This document shows, one piece after another, positions 1 to 11,742 of a stretch of 64,000 bases of DNA (within the stretch, counting starts at the first letter, position 1; the number at the start of each line of letters is the position of its first letter). This DNA comes from an uncultured Pseudomonadota bacterium (GTDB taxonomy: Bacteria > Pseudomonadota > Gammaproteobacteria > Steroidobacterales > Steroidobacteraceae). The stretch lies in the NCBI GenBank assembly GCA_903884235.1, contig CAISEB010000024.1, forward strand, positions 1 to 64,000. Reading direction: 5' to 3'. A model generated the notes under the pieces. That model saw nothing but the letters and a program-made list of their open reading frames with translations, made no database searches and had not been told where the DNA came from. The position numbers were made by a program, and so were the translations under genes.

Positions 1-1226
1 GTCTCGTGTGCGGCCTCGCTTGCCCGCGTGGCTGCCGCCTCCTCGACCGCGAGGCCACGCAGGCTCGCCAGCGCGTCCTCCGCCGCCTGCAGGGCGGTCA
101 GGACTGCCTCGCGGTACGCCGCGACCGCAGCGTCGTAGCTGGCCACGGCGCTTTCATTCTGCGCGCGGCGGGCACCTCCGTCGAAGAGCGTCGCAGCGAG
201 CCCCGGCCCGACGCTCCACACACGCGCCGGTGTGGTGAAGAGGTGCTGCCACGCAGGGCCCTGGTAGCCACCACTCGCGGCCAGCGACAACGTTGGAAAG
301 TACGCGCTCCGGGCGACGCCGATGCCGGCGTTGGCAGCCGCGACCCGCCGCTCTGCCGCCGCCACGTCCGGACGGCGCTCGAGCAGTGTCGCGGGCATGA
401 CCTCGGGCACCGCCGGGAGCACCGGGATACGCGCCTCAGGCGGCAGGGTCAGGTCCTCCGGAGCTTTCCCGGCGAGTATCGCGATCGCGTGTTCGAGCAC
501 CGCGCGCTGCACGCCGACATCCGCGTCCTGCGCCTCCGCGGAGGCCAGCTGGGACTCCGCCTGGGTCACATCGGTGCTCGCGGCGACGCCCGCCGCGTAG
601 CGGTTGCGAGTGATCTCGAGGGAACGCCGATATCCCGTCAGGGTGGTGGCCAGCAGTGCCCGCTGGACATCGAGCGCGCGCAGCTGGATGTAGTTCTGTG
701 CGAGCGTGGCCTCGACCGACAGGCGTGCGACGGCAAGGTCGCCCGCACTCGCCTCGGCGGTGCTGCGGCTCGCCTCCAGCTGCCGGCGCAAGCGACCCCA
801 CAGGTCGAGCTCCCAGTCGACGGTCGCCGACACGTGATCGATGGTCGTCGCCCGTGTCGTCGTGCCGGACCCGCCCTGGCTGGCGCCCGACTGGGTCCGC
901 GTCGTCCCGGCCGTTGCCGCGACCTGTGGAAACAGCGCAGCGCGGGACCCTCCCACGGCGGCGACGGCGCCGCGATACTGCGCCTCGGCCTGCCGTATGG
1001 TCTGATTCGAGCGTTCCGCGCTCGTTTCCAGTTCCGTGAGCACCGGGTCGCCATAGGCCTCCCACCACGGACCCCGAACCGCGGCATCGGCGGGCGATGC
1101 GCTCTGCCAGGCCTCCTTGAACGCGGAAGGCGCGGCCGCCTCCGGTCGACGGTAATTCGGGCCCACGGCGCAGCCCCCAACGGCAATCGACAACAGAACG
1201 AGCAGCCATCGAGGATAGGCGTTCAC
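1..1226 (-). CDS. RND efflux outer membrane factor, NodT family lipoprotein (3' end beyond window)
   Basis: TolC-like outer membrane channel that would complete the RND pump encoded just upstream. About 408 codons are visible and the frame is still open at base 1, so the C-terminus is missing. The N-terminus is a lipoprotein signal: a hydrophobic run ending in VGGC, with Cys19 as the likely lipidated residue, followed by the typical GPNYRRP stretch. Two OEP-type coiled-coil repeats follow, including the family signature LLERRPDV. Its GTG start overlaps the stop of mdtC by four bases (GTGA), which indicates translational coupling as last gene of mdtA-mdtB-mdtC-omf. The assignment to the efflux OMF family is firm; the drugs exported are unknown. 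Confidence 0.9.
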   Translation of the reverse strand, partial: MNAYPRWLLVLLSIAVGGCAVGPNYRRPEAAAPSAFKEAWQSASPADAAVRGPWWEAYGDPVLTELETSAERSNQTIRQAEAQYRGAVAAVGGSRAALFPQVAATAGTTRTQSGASQGGSGTTTRATTIDHVSATVDWELDLWGRLRRQLEASRSTAEASAGDLAVARLSVEATLAQNYIQLRALDVQRALLATTLTGYRRSLEITRNRYAAGVAASTDVTQAESQLASAEAQDADVGVQRAVLEHAIAILAGKAPEDLTLPPEARIPVLPAVPEVMPATLLERRPDVAAAERRVAAANAGIGVARSAYFPTLSLAASGGYQGPAWQHLFTTPARVWSVGPGLAATLFDGGARRAQNESAVASYDAAVAAYREAVLTALQAAEDALASLRGLAVEEAAATRASEAAHE

Positions 1227-4200
1227 AGGGACTCCAGCGCGTTCGGCACCATGGGTTGCGCGCGGGCTCGTGCGAGCCAGCGCAACCGCAGGCGGTTCAA
1301 GGCAAGATAGATCACGGGCGTCGTGTACAGCGTCAGCGCCTGGCTGAGCAGCAGGCCACCCACGATCGCGATTCCGAGCGGCTGCCGCAGTTCGGCGCCA
1401 TCACCGTGGCCGAACGCGAGCGGAACCGCACCGGCGAGTGCCGCGACGGTGGTCATCAGGATCGGCCGGAAGCGACGCAGGCAGGCCGCGAGAATCGCCG
1501 CGCGGGTGTCCATTCCCTCGTCCCGCTGCAGCTCGATCGCAACGTCGACCATCATGATCGCGTTCTTCTTGACGATGCCGATCAGCAGGATGACCCCGAT
1601 CAGCGCGATCAGCGTGAAGTCGAAGCGCAGCGCGATCAGCGCGAGCAGCGCACCGACGCCGGCTGACGGCAGGGTCGACAGGATCGTCAACGGATGCACG
1701 GTGCTCTCGTAGAGGATCCCGAGCACGAGGTACATCGCCACGATCGCCGCAAGGATCAGCCACGGCTCGCTGTCCATCGAACCCTGGAACATCTTGGCGG
1801 TGCCCTGGAAGCTTCCGCGCACGCTCGAAGGAACGCCGAGCTTAGTGAAGGCGGTCTCGATGGCGGTGGAGGCCTTGGACATCGGGACGCCGGGCGGCAG
1901 GTTATAGGAAATGGTCGACGCGGCGAACTGGCCCTGGTGATTGACCGAGAGCGGCGTCGTCGTCGGCCGGTACGTCGCGATCGCCGACAGCGGCACCTGG
2001 CTCCCGCCCGGTCCGGGCAGATAGACGATGCGCAGCGATTCGGGATTCTGGAGGAAGCGCGGCGCGGCCTCCATCACGACGTGATACTGGTTCAGCGGGT
2101 TGTAGATCGTCGCCACCTGCCGTTGCCCGAACCAGTCGTACAGGACCGCGTCGATCGTCTGGAAGCTGAGTCCAAGGCGGGCCGCCGCATCCCGATCGAC
2201 GACGAGGGACGTCTGCAGTCCCTTGTCCTGCTGGTCGGTATTGACGTCGGCCAGCTCCGGCAGCACCGACAAGGCCGCACGGACCTTCGGCTCCCAGGCC
2301 CGCAGGTCCTCGAGCGAGTCGCCCTGCAGCGTGTACTGGTACTGGGAGTTGGAGGCCCGCCCCCCGGCCCGGATGTCCTGCGCGGCCTGGAGGTAGAGGC
2401 TCGCGCCGGCCTCGTGCGACAGCTGCGGACGGAGGCGATTGATCACCTGGTCGGCCGAGGCGCCCCGCTCCGCGACGGGCTTCAGCGCGACGAACATGAA
2501 GCCGCCGTTGCGCTGGCCGCCGCCGGTGAAGGCCACGACGTTCTGCACCGCCGGATCCGCCTTGACGATGTCGACGAAGTGCTGCAGCTTCCCTTGCATC
2601 GCCTGGAACGACAGGCTCTGGTCGCCCTGAATGTTGCCCTGCAGCCGCCCGGTGTCCTGCTGCGGCAGGAAGCTCTTCGGGGCCGCGATGTACAGGTAGA
2701 TGTTGAGTGCGACGGTGCCGAGCAGCACCAGCAGGACGGCCGTGCCGTGGTTCAAGGACCACTCCAGCGACCGCTGGTAGCGCTGCTTGATGCCTTCGAA
2801 CCAGCGCTCGAGCGCCAGCGCAGCCCTGCCCGGCGTGCCCTGCTCGGCCCCGCTGCGCAGCAGCCGCGAGGCCATCATCGGCGTTGCCGTCAGCGAGACC
2901 ACGAGCGAGACCAGGACGGCGGCGGCGAGGGTCACCGCGAATTCCCGGAACAAGCGCCCCGTGAGGCCTGGCATGAACAGGATCGGAATGAACGCGGCGA
3001 TCAGCGACAGGCTCATCGCAACCACCGTGAAGCCCACCTCCCGGGCACCCTTGAGCGCAGCCGCCACCGGCGCCACGCCGGCCTCGACGTGGCGCATGAT
3101 GTTCTCGAGCACGACGACCGCGTCGTCGACCACGAAGCCGGTCGCCACGGTCAACGCCATCAACGACAGCGTGTCGAGGCTGAATCCAGCGAGGTACATG
3201 ACCCCCAGGGTCCCGAGCAACGACACCGGAACGGCGACGACCGGGATCAGCGAGGCGCGCCAATTGCCGAGGAAGGCCCAGGTCACGAGCACCACGAGGA
3301 CGACGGCGATCAGCAAGGTGCGTTCAACCTCGCGCAGCGCCCCGCGGATCGTCTGGGTTCCATCGAGCATGATCTCGAGGTCGGCGGCCATCGGGATCGA
3401 AGCCCTCACCTGCGGCAACGCGGCGCGCACCCGCGCGACCGTCTCGACGGTGTTCGCGTTGGGCTGGCGGTTGAGGATCAGCAGGATCGCGGGTTTGCCG
3501 TTCGCCATTCCGGCATTGCGCGTGTCCTGCACCGAATCGGTAACCTCGGCGACATCCGCAAGCCGGACCGCCGCGCCCTTCTGCCAGGCGACCACGGTCG
3601 GCAGGTAGTCGGCGGCGGTCCGTGCCTGGTCGTTGGCGAGGATCTGCCAACGGCGATCCCCCTGCTCCACCGCGCCCTTGGGCCGATCGACGTTGGCGCT
3701 GGATATCGCGGCCCGCACCTGCTCAGGCGACAGCCCCGCATGCGCCAGCGCGATCGGATCCAGCTCGACCCGGACGGCCGGCAGCGAACTGCCGCCCACG
3801 GTCACCTGGCCGATGCCCTGGACCTGCGACAGCTTCTGCGCGACCACGGTCGAGGCGATGTCATAGAGATCGCCCGCCCGCAGTGTCGGCGAGGTCATCG
3901 CCAAGACCATGATCGGGGCATCCGCCGGATTGACCTTGCGCCAGGTGGGATTGCTCGGCAGCCCGGTCGGTAGCAGCGCCCGTGCCGCGTTGAGCGCCGC
4001 CTGGACGTCCCGCGCCGCGCCGTCGATGTCCCGGTTCAGATCGAACTGCAGCGTCACCCGGGTCGACCCGAGTGAACTCGAGGAGGTCAGTTCCGTCACG
4101 CCCGCGATCCGGCCGAGGGATCGCTCGAGTGGTGTCGCGACGGTCGCCGCCATCGTCTCGGGGCTCGCACCGGCGAGGGACGCCTGCACCGAAATCGTCG

Positions 4201-4348
4201 GGAAGTCGATCTGGGGCAGCGCCGACACCGGCAGCCCGAGGAACCCCAGGATGCCGGTCAACCCGATGCCGATCGTCAGCAACGTCGTCGCGACCGGCCG
4301 TTCGATGAACGGCCTCGAGATGCTCCTCGCGACTTCATCGACGCTCAT
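1223..4348 (-). CDS. mdtC: RND multidrug efflux permease, MdtC-like
   Basis: Inner-membrane proton/drug antiporter of the HAE-1 RND family, 1041 aa (usual length about 1025-1050). The first transmembrane helix (around residues 20-40) is followed by the porter-domain signature around [10 protein letters not shown] second block of helices begins near residue 335, carrying the FVVDDAVVV motif of TM4 with the paired Asp residues needed for proton relay. The C-terminal half repeats the fold and has GIVKKNAIM. It is the second of two adjacent RND permeases, and the A-B-C gene order matches MdtABC, where B and C form a heterotrimer. The start codon overlaps the stop of mdtB (ATGA). MdtB/C subtype is inferred from order and length, not from substrate data. 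Confidence 0.88.
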   Translation of the reverse strand: MSVDEVARSISRPFIERPVATTLLTIGIGLTGILGFLGLPVSALPQIDFPTISVQASLAGASPETMAATVATPLERSLGRIAGVTELTSSSSLGSTRVTLQFDLNRDIDGAARDVQAALNAARALLPTGLPSNPTWRKVNPADAPIMVLAMTSPTLRAGDLYDIASTVVAQKLSQVQGIGQVTVGGSSLPAVRVELDPIALAHAGLSPEQVRAAISSANVDRPKGAVEQGDRRWQILANDQARTAADYLPTVVAWQKGAAVRLADVAEVTDSVQDTRNAGMANGKPAILLILNRQPNANTVETVARVRAALPQVRASIPMAADLEIMLDGTQTIRGALREVERTLLIAVVLVVLVTWAFLGNWRASLIPVVAVPVSLLGTLGVMYLAGFSLDTLSLMALTVATGFVVDDAVVVLENIMRHVEAGVAPVAAALKGAREVGFTVVAMSLSLIAAFIPILFMPGLTGRLFREFAVTLAAAVLVSLVVSLTATPMMASRLLRSGAEQGTPGRAALALERWFEGIKQRYQRSLEWSLNHGTAVLLVLLGTVALNIYLYIAAPKSFLPQQDTGRLQGNIQGDQSLSFQAMQGKLQHFVDIVKADPAVQNVVAFTGGGQRNGGFMFVALKPVAERGASADQVINRLRPQLSHEAGASLYLQAAQDIRAGGRASNSQYQYTLQGDSLEDLRAWEPKVRAALSVLPELADVNTDQQDKGLQTSLVVDRDAAARLGLSFQTIDAVLYDWFGQRQVATIYNPLNQYHVVMEAAPRFLQNPESLRIVYLPGPGGSQVPLSAIATYRPTTTPLSVNHQGQFAASTISYNLPPGVPMSKASTAIETAFTKLGVPSSVRGSFQGTAKMFQGSMDSEPWLILAAIVAMYLVLGILYESTVHPLTILSTLPSAGVGALLALIALRFDFTLIALIGVILLIGIVKKNAIMMVDVAIELQRDEGMDTRAAILAACLRRFRPILMTTVAALAGAVPLAFGHGDGAELRQPLGIAIVGGLLLSQALTLYTTPVIYLALNRLRLRWLARARAQPMVPNALESL

Positions 4349-7300
4349 GATGCCACCGGGTTCCCGGCCACTGGGTGGGCGACGCCGCGCAGGCGCTTCG
4401 CCAGCCGATCAAAGGCGAGGTAGATCACCGGCGTGGTGAACAGGGTCAGCACCTGGCTGACCAGCAAGCCACCCACCATCGTGAGGCCGAGCGGATGCCT
4501 GAGTTCGGATCCGACGCCGGTTCCGACCATCAGCGGCAGCGCACCGGCGAGCGCCGCCACGGTGGTCATGAGGATCGGGCGCAGGCGAAGCAGACACGCC
4601 TGGTAGATCGCGTCCTCCGCCGACTTGCCCTCCTCCCGCTCCGCCGCGAGCGCGAAGTCGATCATCATGATCGCGTTCTTCTTGACGATGCCGATCAGCA
4701 GGACGATGCCGATGATGGCAATGATCCCGAGGTCGGTGCCACTCACCATCAGCGCCAGCAGGGCGCCGATGCCCGCCGAGGGCAGCGTCGAGAGGATCGT
4801 GATCGGATGGACGTAGCTCTCGTAGAGCACGCCGAGCACGATGTACATCGTCACGATCGCCGCTACCAGGAGCCACACGGTGCTGGCGAGGGAACCTTCG
4901 AACGCCAGCGCCGCCCCCTGGAAGCTGGTTGAGATGCTTTGCGGAATGCCGAGTTCGGTCTCGGTCTTGCGAATCGAATCGACGGCGGCACCCAGCGACG
5001 CGCCCGCGGCGAGGTTGAATGACACGGTCGCGGCCGGGAACTGCCCCAGATGATTGATGGCCAGCGGCGTCGTGCGCTCGCTGATCCGAGCGACGCTCGT
5101 CAGGGGTACCGGTCCCCCGGTGCCGGGGACGTAGAGCCGCTCGAGCGACGCCGGTCCCTGGGCATCCTCCACCCGGGTCTCGAGCACGACGCGGTAGGTG
5201 TTGGCCTGCGTGAAGATGGTGGACACCAGCCGCTGGCCGTAGGCGTCATAGAGCGCGTTGTCGATCGCCGCGATCGAAACGCCCAGCCGGCCGGCGCTGG
5301 ACCGGTCGATGTCGACGTAGGTCTGCAGCCCCTCGTCCTGCAGATCGCTGGCGACATCGGCAAGGGCGGGCAAGGTCCGCAAGCGCGCGACGACCTTGTT
5401 GACCCAGGTCGACAGCTCCGCGCCACTTGGGTCCTCCATCGTGAACTGGTACTGCGTCCGCGAGACCCGATCCTCGATCGTCAGGTCCTGCACGGGCTGC
5501 AGGTACAGCGCGATGCCGGGAACGACCGCAGCGCGCTGGCCCAGGCGGCCCATCAGGGCCTTCAAGTCCCCGTCGCGCTCGCCATGCGGCTTCAGTTCGA
5601 TCTGGAGCCGCCCGCTGTTGAGCGTGGCGTTGACGCCATCGACGCCGATGAAGGACGCGATGCTCTCGACCGCCGGGTCCTTGAGCAGTTCCTCGGCCAG
5701 TGCCTGCTGGCGCGCGGACATCGCCGCGAAGGAGACGGATTGCGGAGCGTCCGTCAGGCCCTGCAGTGCGCCGGTGTCCTGCATCGGGAAGAAGCCCTTG
5801 GGAACGAACACGTACAGCAGGATCGTCAGGAGGAGCGTCCCCACCGCGACCCCGAGCGTCGCGCGTCGGTGCCGCAGCACGACCGTCAGCCAGCGTCCGT
5901 AGGCCGCGGCCAGGGCGTCGAACGCACCGCCGAGGCGCCGCAGCCAGGCCGCTTCATGGGCCGGGTCGTGGGGCTTCAGCAATCGCGCGCACATCATCGG
6001 CGTCAGCGTGAGCGACACGACCGCCGAGATCACGATCGATACGGAGAGCGTGACCGCGAATTCTCGGAACAGCCGGCCCACCACCTCGCGCATGAACAGC
6101 AGCGGGATCAGCACCGCGATCAGCGACACCGTCAAGGAGATGATCGTGAACCCGATCTGGCGCGACCCCTTGAGCGCGGCCTCGAGCGGCGGGATGCCCT
6201 CCTCGATGTAGCGCGAGATGTTCTCGATCATCACGATCGCGTCGTCGACCACGAACCCGGTCGCGATTGTGAGCGCCATGATCGTCAGGTTGTTGATAGA
6301 GAATCCCGCGAGATACATCACGCCGAACGTCCCGACCAGCGAGACTGGCACGACGACGCTCGGGATGATGGTCGCCCGCACGTTGCGCAGGAAAAGGAAG
6401 ATCACGAGGACGACCAACGCCACCGACAGCACCAGTTCGAACTCGACGTCCCGGACCGATGCCCTGATGGTCGTGGTGCGGTCGGCCAGCACCGCGACGT
6501 GAATGGAGCCTGGCAACGACGCCGACAGCCGCGGCAGGAGGGCGCGGATGCGGTCGACTGTCTCGATGACGTTGCTGCCCGGTTGCCGCTGGATGTTGAG
6601 GATGACGGCCGGGACCGTATGACCATCCACGCTCGCCCAAGCCGCGAGCTTCGAGTTCTCGGCGGCATCGACGATGGTGCCGACGTCCGTCAGGCGGATC
6701 GGGGCGCCGTTCTTGTAGCCCAGGACGACATTGCGGTAGTCCGCCGCGGTGCGAAGCTGATCATTCGCGTCGAGCGTCGAGGCCCGGGCGCTGCCATCGA
6801 AGCTGCCCTTGGCCTGGTTGACGTTCGCCGCGCCGATCGCGGTGCGGATGTCCTCCAGCGTAAATCCGGCCGCGGCAAGGGCGACGGGATTGACCTGGAC
6901 CCGGACGGCCGGCCGCTGGCCGCCCCCGATGGACACCAGTCCGACACCGGACACCTCGGAGAGCTTCTGGGCGAGCCGCGTGTCGACGAAATCCTCGATC
7001 GTCGGCAGGGGCAGGGTGTCGGAGCTCACCGCCAGCGTGATGATCGGCGCATCCGCCGGGTTGACCTTCGCGTAGACCGGCGGCATCGGCAGGTCGGAGG
7101 GCAGGAAGGTGCCGGCGGCGTTGATCGCGGCCTGCACCTCCTGCTCCGCGACATCGAGCGTGAGGTCGAGGGAGAACCGCAGCGTGATCACCGAGGCGCC
7201 ACCGGAACTCGTCGAGGACATCTGCACCAGGCCCGGCACCTGGCCGAACTGGCGCTCGAGCGGCGCGGTGATCGCGGAGGTCATCACATCCGGGCTCGCG

Positions 7301-7458
7301 CCGGGATACAGCGTCGTGATCTGGATCGTCGGATAGTCGACTTCGGGCAGCGCCGAGACGGACAGGCCGAAATACCCCATCGCGCCGGCGAGCACGACGG
7401 CGAGCATCACCAGTGATGTCGCGACCGGCCGCAGTATGAAGAGGCGGGACGGGTTCAC
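4345..7458 (-). CDS. mdtB: RND multidrug efflux permease, MdtB-like
   Basis: First of two RND permeases in the operon, 1037 aa. It begins with GTG, overlapping the stop of the membrane fusion protein by four bases. Visible family marks are the N-terminal helix with RPVATSLVM, the porter entry [11 protein letters not shown], the TM4 proton-relay motif [13 protein letters not shown], and [10 protein letters not shown] in the second half. It resembles the neighbouring MdtC-like protein along its whole length, as expected for the duplicated permeases of MdtABC-type pumps, which work as a B2C trimer. It would export hydrophobic drugs, bile-like compounds or metals through the adjacent fusion protein and outer membrane factor; the actual substrate cannot be read from sequence. 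Confidence 0.88.
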   Translation of the reverse strand: MNPSRLFILRPVATSLVMLAVVLAGAMGYFGLSVSALPEVDYPTIQITTLYPGASPDVMTSAITAPLERQFGQVPGLVQMSSTSSGGASVITLRFSLDLTLDVAEQEVQAAINAAGTFLPSDLPMPPVYAKVNPADAPIITLAVSSDTLPLPTIEDFVDTRLAQKLSEVSGVGLVSIGGGQRPAVRVQVNPVALAAAGFTLEDIRTAIGAANVNQAKGSFDGSARASTLDANDQLRTAADYRNVVLGYKNGAPIRLTDVGTIVDAAENSKLAAWASVDGHTVPAVILNIQRQPGSNVIETVDRIRALLPRLSASLPGSIHVAVLADRTTTIRASVRDVEFELVLSVALVVLVIFLFLRNVRATIIPSVVVPVSLVGTFGVMYLAGFSINNLTIMALTIATGFVVDDAIVMIENISRYIEEGIPPLEAALKGSRQIGFTIISLTVSLIAVLIPLLFMREVVGRLFREFAVTLSVSIVISAVVSLTLTPMMCARLLKPHDPAHEAAWLRRLGGAFDALAAAYGRWLTVVLRHRRATLGVAVGTLLLTILLYVFVPKGFFPMQDTGALQGLTDAPQSVSFAAMSARQQALAEELLKDPAVESIASFIGVDGVNATLNSGRLQIELKPHGERDGDLKALMGRLGQRAAVVPGIALYLQPVQDLTIEDRVSRTQYQFTMEDPSGAELSTWVNKVVARLRTLPALADVASDLQDEGLQTYVDIDRSSAGRLGVSIAAIDNALYDAYGQRLVSTIFTQANTYRVVLETRVEDAQGPASLERLYVPGTGGPVPLTSVARISERTTPLAINHLGQFPAATVSFNLAAGASLGAAVDSIRKTETELGIPQSISTSFQGAALAFEGSLASTVWLLVAAIVTMYIVLGVLYESYVHPITILSTLPSAGIGALLALMVSGTDLGIIAIIGIVLLIGIVKKNAIMMIDFALAAEREEGKSAEDAIYQACLLRLRPILMTTVAALAGALPLMVGTGVGSELRHPLGLTMVGGLLVSQVLTLFTTPVIYLAFDRLAKRLRGVAHPVAGNPVAS

Positions 7459-8750
7459 GAGGTCGAATCACCGGACGTCGGCCGGTGGCGATGCCCGTTG
7501 GCCGGCGCGCCCTCTGTTGGCGCATCGGTAGGTCCACCCTTTCCATCCGTCGGATGCTTCCACTGCCCATGGCCGCCGCGTGGACCGCGACCGCGGGCAG
7601 CCGGGGCCGGGGCCTCGACCGCTGCCTCGACCTTCGCGCCCTCCCGCAACTTGTCTGTTCCATCCACGACCACGCGCTCGTCCCCCTTCAGGCCGCGCTC
7701 GACGGCCACCGTATCGCCGCTGCTGGGTCCGAGGACGATCGGCCGGACGGTCGTCGTGGAATCGGCGTTGACCACGTACACGAAGGTCCCTGGCGTCCCG
7801 CGTTGAACCGCGGAACTCGGGATCAGGAACTGGTCATCGAGCGTGACGAGGGTCAGGCGCGCATTGACGAACTGATTTGGAAACAGCGCACCATCCGCGT
7901 TGTCGAAGACCGCCTTCAGCTTGACCGTGCTCGTCGCCGGATCGACTACATTGTCGGCACTCTCGAGCTTGCCCCGGGCGAGCGCCGTGCGCCCGTCGCG
8001 GTCGAGGGCATCGACGGCAAGCGGCGTGCCCTGCTTCCACCGACGCTGGACCTCGGGCGCCCGCTCGGCCGGGATGGCGAAGGTCACGTTGATCGGCACC
8101 GTCTGCGTCAGGACAACGAGGCCATTCGCATCGGAGGCGTGGATCGCGTTGCCGACGTCCACCTGGCGCAGCCCGACCCGGCCGGCGATCGGAGCCGTGA
8201 CCTTGGTCCAGCTCAGTTGCAGCCGCGCGTTCGCCACGGCACCCCGGTCCGCTTGCACGGTCCCCTCGTACTGGCTGACGAGCGCGGCCTGGGTGTCCAC
8301 CTGCTGCTTGGCGATCGAGTCCTGCGTGAGTAGGGTCTGGTAGCGACTCAGGTCGATGCGGCTGCTCGCGAGGAGCGCCTCGTCCCGCGCCAGTTGGCCC
8401 TGCACTTGCTCGAGTGCGGCCTGAAAGGGGCGAGGATCGATTTCGGCGAGGACGGCACCCGCCTTGACCTCGCGCCCCTCCTGGAAGTCGATACGGCTGA
8501 GCTGACCGTCGACGCGGCTGTGCACGACGACGGTGTTGCGCGCGGCCACGGTTCCGAGCGCATTCAGCGCAATGTCGATGGTGCCCTTGCGGACGGCCAC
8601 CACCCGCACGGGAATGGGTTGCCCCGATCCTCGACCGCCGAATCCACCTGGCGCAGGCGCCTGGTTTCGCCAGCGGGTGACGTAGACGATCGCCACCAGC
8701 GCAGCGACGAGGAGTACGACGATCACGATCCGAACGGGACGCCTGAACAC
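7455..8750 (-). CDS. mdtA: RND efflux periplasmic adaptor (membrane fusion protein), MdtA-like
   Basis: HlyD/AcrA-type adaptor that links the two RND permeases to the outer membrane factor. I place the start at the GTG at 8750 (431 aa): GGAG lies nine bases upstream and a transmembrane anchor follows at once ([18 protein letters not shown]). In-frame codons further upstream add only a low-complexity, non-homologous stretch. The lipoyl-like half-motif [11 protein letters not shown] and its partner after the helical hairpin ([17 protein letters not shown]) are both visible, then the beta-barrel domain. The C-terminal tail is rich in Gly, Pro and His. It is the first gene of the four-gene operon, so the promoter should lie in 8751-8850. 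Confidence 0.88.
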   Translation of the reverse strand: MFRRPVRIVIVVLLVAALVAIVYVTRWRNQAPAPGGFGGRGSGQPIPVRVVAVRKGTIDIALNALGTVAARNTVVVHSRVDGQLSRIDFQEGREVKAGAVLAEIDPRPFQAALEQVQGQLARDEALLASSRIDLSRYQTLLTQDSIAKQQVDTQAALVSQYEGTVQADRGAVANARLQLSWTKVTAPIAGRVGLRQVDVGNAIHASDANGLVVLTQTVPINVTFAIPAERAPEVQRRWKQGTPLAVDALDRDGRTALARGKLESADNVVDPATSTVKLKAVFDNADGALFPNQFVNARLTLVTLDDQFLIPSSAVQRGTPGTFVYVVNADSTTTVRPIVLGPSSGDTVAVERGLKGDERVVVDGTDKLREGAKVEAAVEAPAPAARGRGPRGGHGQWKHPTDGKGGPTDAPTEGAPANGHRHRPTSGDSTS

Positions 8751-9113
8751 GGGACTGCGCTCCAAAAGTGTGCAAATCTGACTACCGGGACCACTGCGAT
8801 TATGAGCGCACGGCCGACGCCGGGTTGCGTCCAATTCGGTGAAGACTTGCAAAGTGAGCGGGACCTCCCCGAGGAGGCCGCGCACCAAGGATGGTTGCTC
8901 CGCGCAGGACCATCCCGCTCGGCCCCGGTGCGAGCCTCCACCCGCCCGCGTGCGGCAACCCCGTGCTGGAACGCCCCGGGCGTGCGCGCCACCGGCGCTG
9001 CGTGCGGCTCGGGAGCTGCGCCGCTCCGCTCGACAGGCTCAAGGACGAGCGTGCGCTGCAGTGGCTGCGAGCGGGGTCTGCGCAGGAACGCCGGTCGATC
9101 CGACGCAATGACG
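8751..9113. other. Intergenic region upstream of the efflux operon
   Basis: No convincing gene is seen here. The 100 bases next to mdtA are less GC-rich than the rest and, read on the minus strand, contain CATAAT as a possible -10 about 50 bases before the start. I found no well-spaced -35 partner, so no promoter is called. The remaining stretch (about 8870-9110) is open in several frames on both strands, as is usual at this GC content, but none of the frames resembles a known protein or has a ribosome binding site. No regulator of the pump is encoded nearby. Confidence 0.5.
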
Positions 9114-10301
9114 TCAATCGCCGGCGTCGATCGCCGCCTGCACGCGCCGGTAGAAGGCGTCGCGCGCCGCGGGCTCCGGACCGTCGTCAGCCCGCTTCCA
9201 GTCCGAGTTGGTGGCGATCACCAGCCGGCGTGCGCGGTCGATGAAGATGCCCTGGCCGAAGATGCCCTTCGCCGCAACCGACCCGTCATCGTAGGTCCAC
9301 CACTGGAACCCGTATCCTTCGCCTGCAACGCCGATGTCCTTCTGCTTGGTCGTGGCGTTGGCGAACCAGTCGGCAGGGACGATCCGATGGCCCTGGGCGA
9401 CGCCGTTGGCAAGCACGAACAGGCCAAAACGCGCGAAGTCGCGGGTCGCCGCCTGGATGCAGCAGCCGGCGATTTCGTGGCCGGTCTTCCCGAGCAGCCA
9501 CGTTGACTTGGCCTCCATCCCCGCGGGCTGCCAGATCTTCTCCTGCAGGTACTGCGAGAGCGGCTTGCCGGTCGCGGACGAAACCAGCACGCCGACGAGG
9601 TTGGTTTCGCCGGTGTTGTAGCTCCACACCTCGCCGGGCTTGTGCGCCCGCGGCAGCTTGCGCATGTAGCTGACGGTGGCGTCCACGCCGGGGTCGGGTT
9701 CGGCGTCGTTGAAGCGGGACACGTCCGACTTCACGTCTTCGTAGTCCTCGTTCCAGGCGACTCCGGAACTCATCGTGAGCAGTTGACGGATGGTCACCTC
9801 GTCGTAGGCGGAGCCGCGTAGGTCCGGAACGTACAGGCTGACCTTGTCCTCGAGACTCTTGATCGCACCGTCCTGGATCGCCGCACCGACGAGCGTCGAG
9901 GTGAAGGATTTCGCGACCGAGAAGCTGGTCCACCGCCCCGCCGCGTCAAAATCGAGCCCGTAGCGCTCAAGGCGAACCTTGCCGTCCTGCAAGATCACGA
10001 GGGCCGCGGAATGCTGCGCGGCGAGGAACTCGTCCAACCCCGGGATCGACAGCGGCTTGCCGGGCGCAAGCGCGAGCGGCGTGGGCGACGCCGCGATCAC
10101 GCGCGACTTCGCCAGAAATGGCAGGCGATCCAACGCGCGAAACGCCGCGTCGCGCTGTGCCTGGGACCAGGTCAGCAGATCGGTGTTGGTCGGAAAGGTC
10201 GCGAGGAAGCCGCGTGTTTCCTTGTCCAGGCTCCTGTATCCGATCCCGCCGGCAACGAGCAGGACGCCGATGGCGCCGAGGGCGATGGTCCGTTTGCGCA
10301 T
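9114..10301 (-). CDS. Serine hydrolase, beta-lactamase class C / esterase EstB-like family
   Basis: Penicillin-binding-protein-like serine hydrolase of 395 aa. An N-terminal hydrophobic segment (residues 5-21) should be a signal anchor placing the enzyme in the periplasm. The nucleophile motif S-x-x-K is SVAK at residues 128-131, and the second motif Y-x-N is YNT at 228-230. The C-terminal half has the GYGFQWW stretch common in 6-aminohexanoate-dimer hydrolase (NylB)-like and EstB-like enzymes. These features show the fold and catalytic serine, but family members hydrolyse very different amides and esters, so I give no substrate. It stands alone, separated by 360 bases from the efflux operon and by 169 bases from the MFS gene. 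Confidence 0.85.
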   Translation of the reverse strand: MRKRTIALGAIGVLLVAGGIGYRSLDKETRGFLATFPTNTDLLTWSQAQRDAAFRALDRLPFLAKSRVIAASPTPLALAPGKPLSIPGLDEFLAAQHSAALVILQDGKVRLERYGLDFDAAGRWTSFSVAKSFTSTLVGAAIQDGAIKSLEDKVSLYVPDLRGSAYDEVTIRQLLTMSSGVAWNEDYEDVKSDVSRFNDAEPDPGVDATVSYMRKLPRAHKPGEVWSYNTGETNLVGVLVSSATGKPLSQYLQEKIWQPAGMEAKSTWLLGKTGHEIAGCCIQAATRDFARFGLFVLANGVAQGHRIVPADWFANATTKQKDIGVAGEGYGFQWWTYDDGSVAAKGIFGQGIFIDRARRLVIATNSDWKRADDGPEPAARDAFYRRVQAAIDAGD

Positions 10302-10470
10302 GCTGCTACCGGGTCCTCAGAGGGTGTGCGTTCGCCCATTGTCGCCGGGCGTGCGGCAAGTGCTCGCTTGCGACGTCGCGGGCAAATTGTCGCGCACTTC
10401 GGGGGCTTTCGCACGGGGGGTTCCAGCGGCGGTCGAGTCGCCCTACGCGGCGCGCCGGCGTGTGCCCACG

Positions 10471-11742
10471 TCACTCGATCGCCAGCGCCTCGCCGTCCGC
10501 CGTCGAGCGCAGGTGCAGTGGAACGAAATACATCACGACCGCACTCAGCACCGACGTCACCGCCGTCGCGACACAACACCACAGGAACCCGTGCGTGCCG
10601 ACGGCCTGGTTGAGCCAGACGCCGAAGGCATCGCCGGTGCGCCAGCCCAGGTTGTTGGCGCCGGTCGCCGCCATCATGAGCGTGCCGTGCAGCCCGGGCG
10701 GACAGGCGCGCATCGCGACGTCGTAGAGCGTTGCATACGCCGCGCCACTCACGAGGCCGAGCGGAATCGCATACGCGATGGCGCTTGCCGTCGAATGCAT
10801 CGCGGGCAGGCCGAGGAACAGCGGCGCGCTCAGCAACAGCGACCAGGTGCCAAGCCGGCCGAACGACACCCTCTGGCAGGCATAGCCATAGAGGAGAAAG
10901 CCAGGCAGGAACGCCACGAAATACGTGGCCGTCCAGTAGCCGTACGTCGAGACCGGCGCGTGCAGTTCATCGACGAAGTAGTACTGGAGAACGGTCTGCA
11001 GTCCCGGTGCGAATTGCCACAGGAACATCATCAGCACCGCCGGGTAGAAGGCGCGGTGGCGCACGAGGCGCCTGAGGTCGTCCGACAGCGTCGAGCGCGC
11101 GGCGATCTTGCGGTCGTAGGTCTGTTCGAACACGGCCTTCGGCTTCAGGAAGCTGAAGGCCGTGATCAGCAAGGTCAGCGCGGCGACGAACAGGAAGAGG
11201 TCCCGGCCCTCCAGGCGGTCCGCCACGGTTCCGGCGAAGACCGCGCCGCCGACCAGCGGCACGAACACGCAGAAGCTGAACACGGCGGCGAGCCGGCCGG
11301 ACATGTATCGCTCCTGGGCCACCAGTGCCATCAACCCCTGCTGCGCGGCGGCCATGAGCATGGAGCAACAACCGACCAGCATCACGCCCACGAGCAGGGA
11401 CGCGTAGGTCACTTCGGTCAGCGCCAGCCAGGCGAGCACCGCGCAGCCGAGCAGCGAGAACACGCGCAGGTAACCGCGGTCACGCAGGCCGAGCGGATTC
11501 CAGAGGTCCCGGGTGAGCCCGAACACGAGCGCAAGGTAGAGCGGCAGGCCCGAGACCATCCGGTAGATCGACACTTGCATGGCGGGCGCATGCAGCTTCA
11601 CCTGCAGCAGGTACGCCGTCGTGAGATCCAGCAGCGTGCCGCTGGGGCTGCAAAGCTGCAGGAGGATCGTGGCACTGGCGAAGTACATGAAGATCGGCCA
11701 TGCCTGCCGTCCGGAGCCTGCCGCCGCCTCGGGATTCGCCAT
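10471..11742 (-). CDS. MFS-type transporter, folate/biopterin (BT1)-like
   Basis: Integral membrane protein of 423 aa with about twelve predicted hydrophobic helices. I start at the ATG at 11742 because GGGGAG lies nine bases upstream; an in-frame extension to 11811 adds only a basic, non-hydrophobic stretch. The C-terminal half contains CPPGLHGTLMMAATGANN, which resembles the loop-helix segment of BT1/FBT (folate-biopterin) carriers, with paired helices before it. The family call rests on that pattern and on overall helix spacing, not on a diagnostic substrate motif. It has no operon partners on either side, and what it carries is unknown. Confidence 0.7.
   Translation of the reverse strand: MANPEAAAGSGRQAWPIFMYFASATILLQLCSPSGTLLDLTTAYLLQVKLHAPAMQVSIYRMVSGLPLYLALVFGLTRDLWNPLGLRDRGYLRVFSLLGCAVLAWLALTEVTYASLLVGVMLVGCCSMLMAAAQQGLMALVAQERYMSGRLAAVFSFCVFVPLVGGAVFAGTVADRLEGRDLFLFVAALTLLITAFSFLKPKAVFEQTYDRKIAARSTLSDDLRRLVRHRAFYPAVLMMFLWQFAPGLQTVLQYYFVDELHAPVSTYGYWTATYFVAFLPGFLLYGYACQRVSFGRLGTWSLLLSAPLFLGLPAMHSTASAIAYAIPLGLVSGAAYATLYDVAMRACPPGLHGTLMMAATGANNLGWRTGDAFGVWLNQAVGTHGFLWCCVATAVTSVLSAVVMYFVPLHLRSTADGEALAIE

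Noticed and set aside
1694..7416. Plus-strand frames of about 760-790 codons opposite the two RND permeases
   Set aside because: Antisense shadows of mdtB and mdtC: Arg/Asp/His-rich, no ribosome binding site and no domain.
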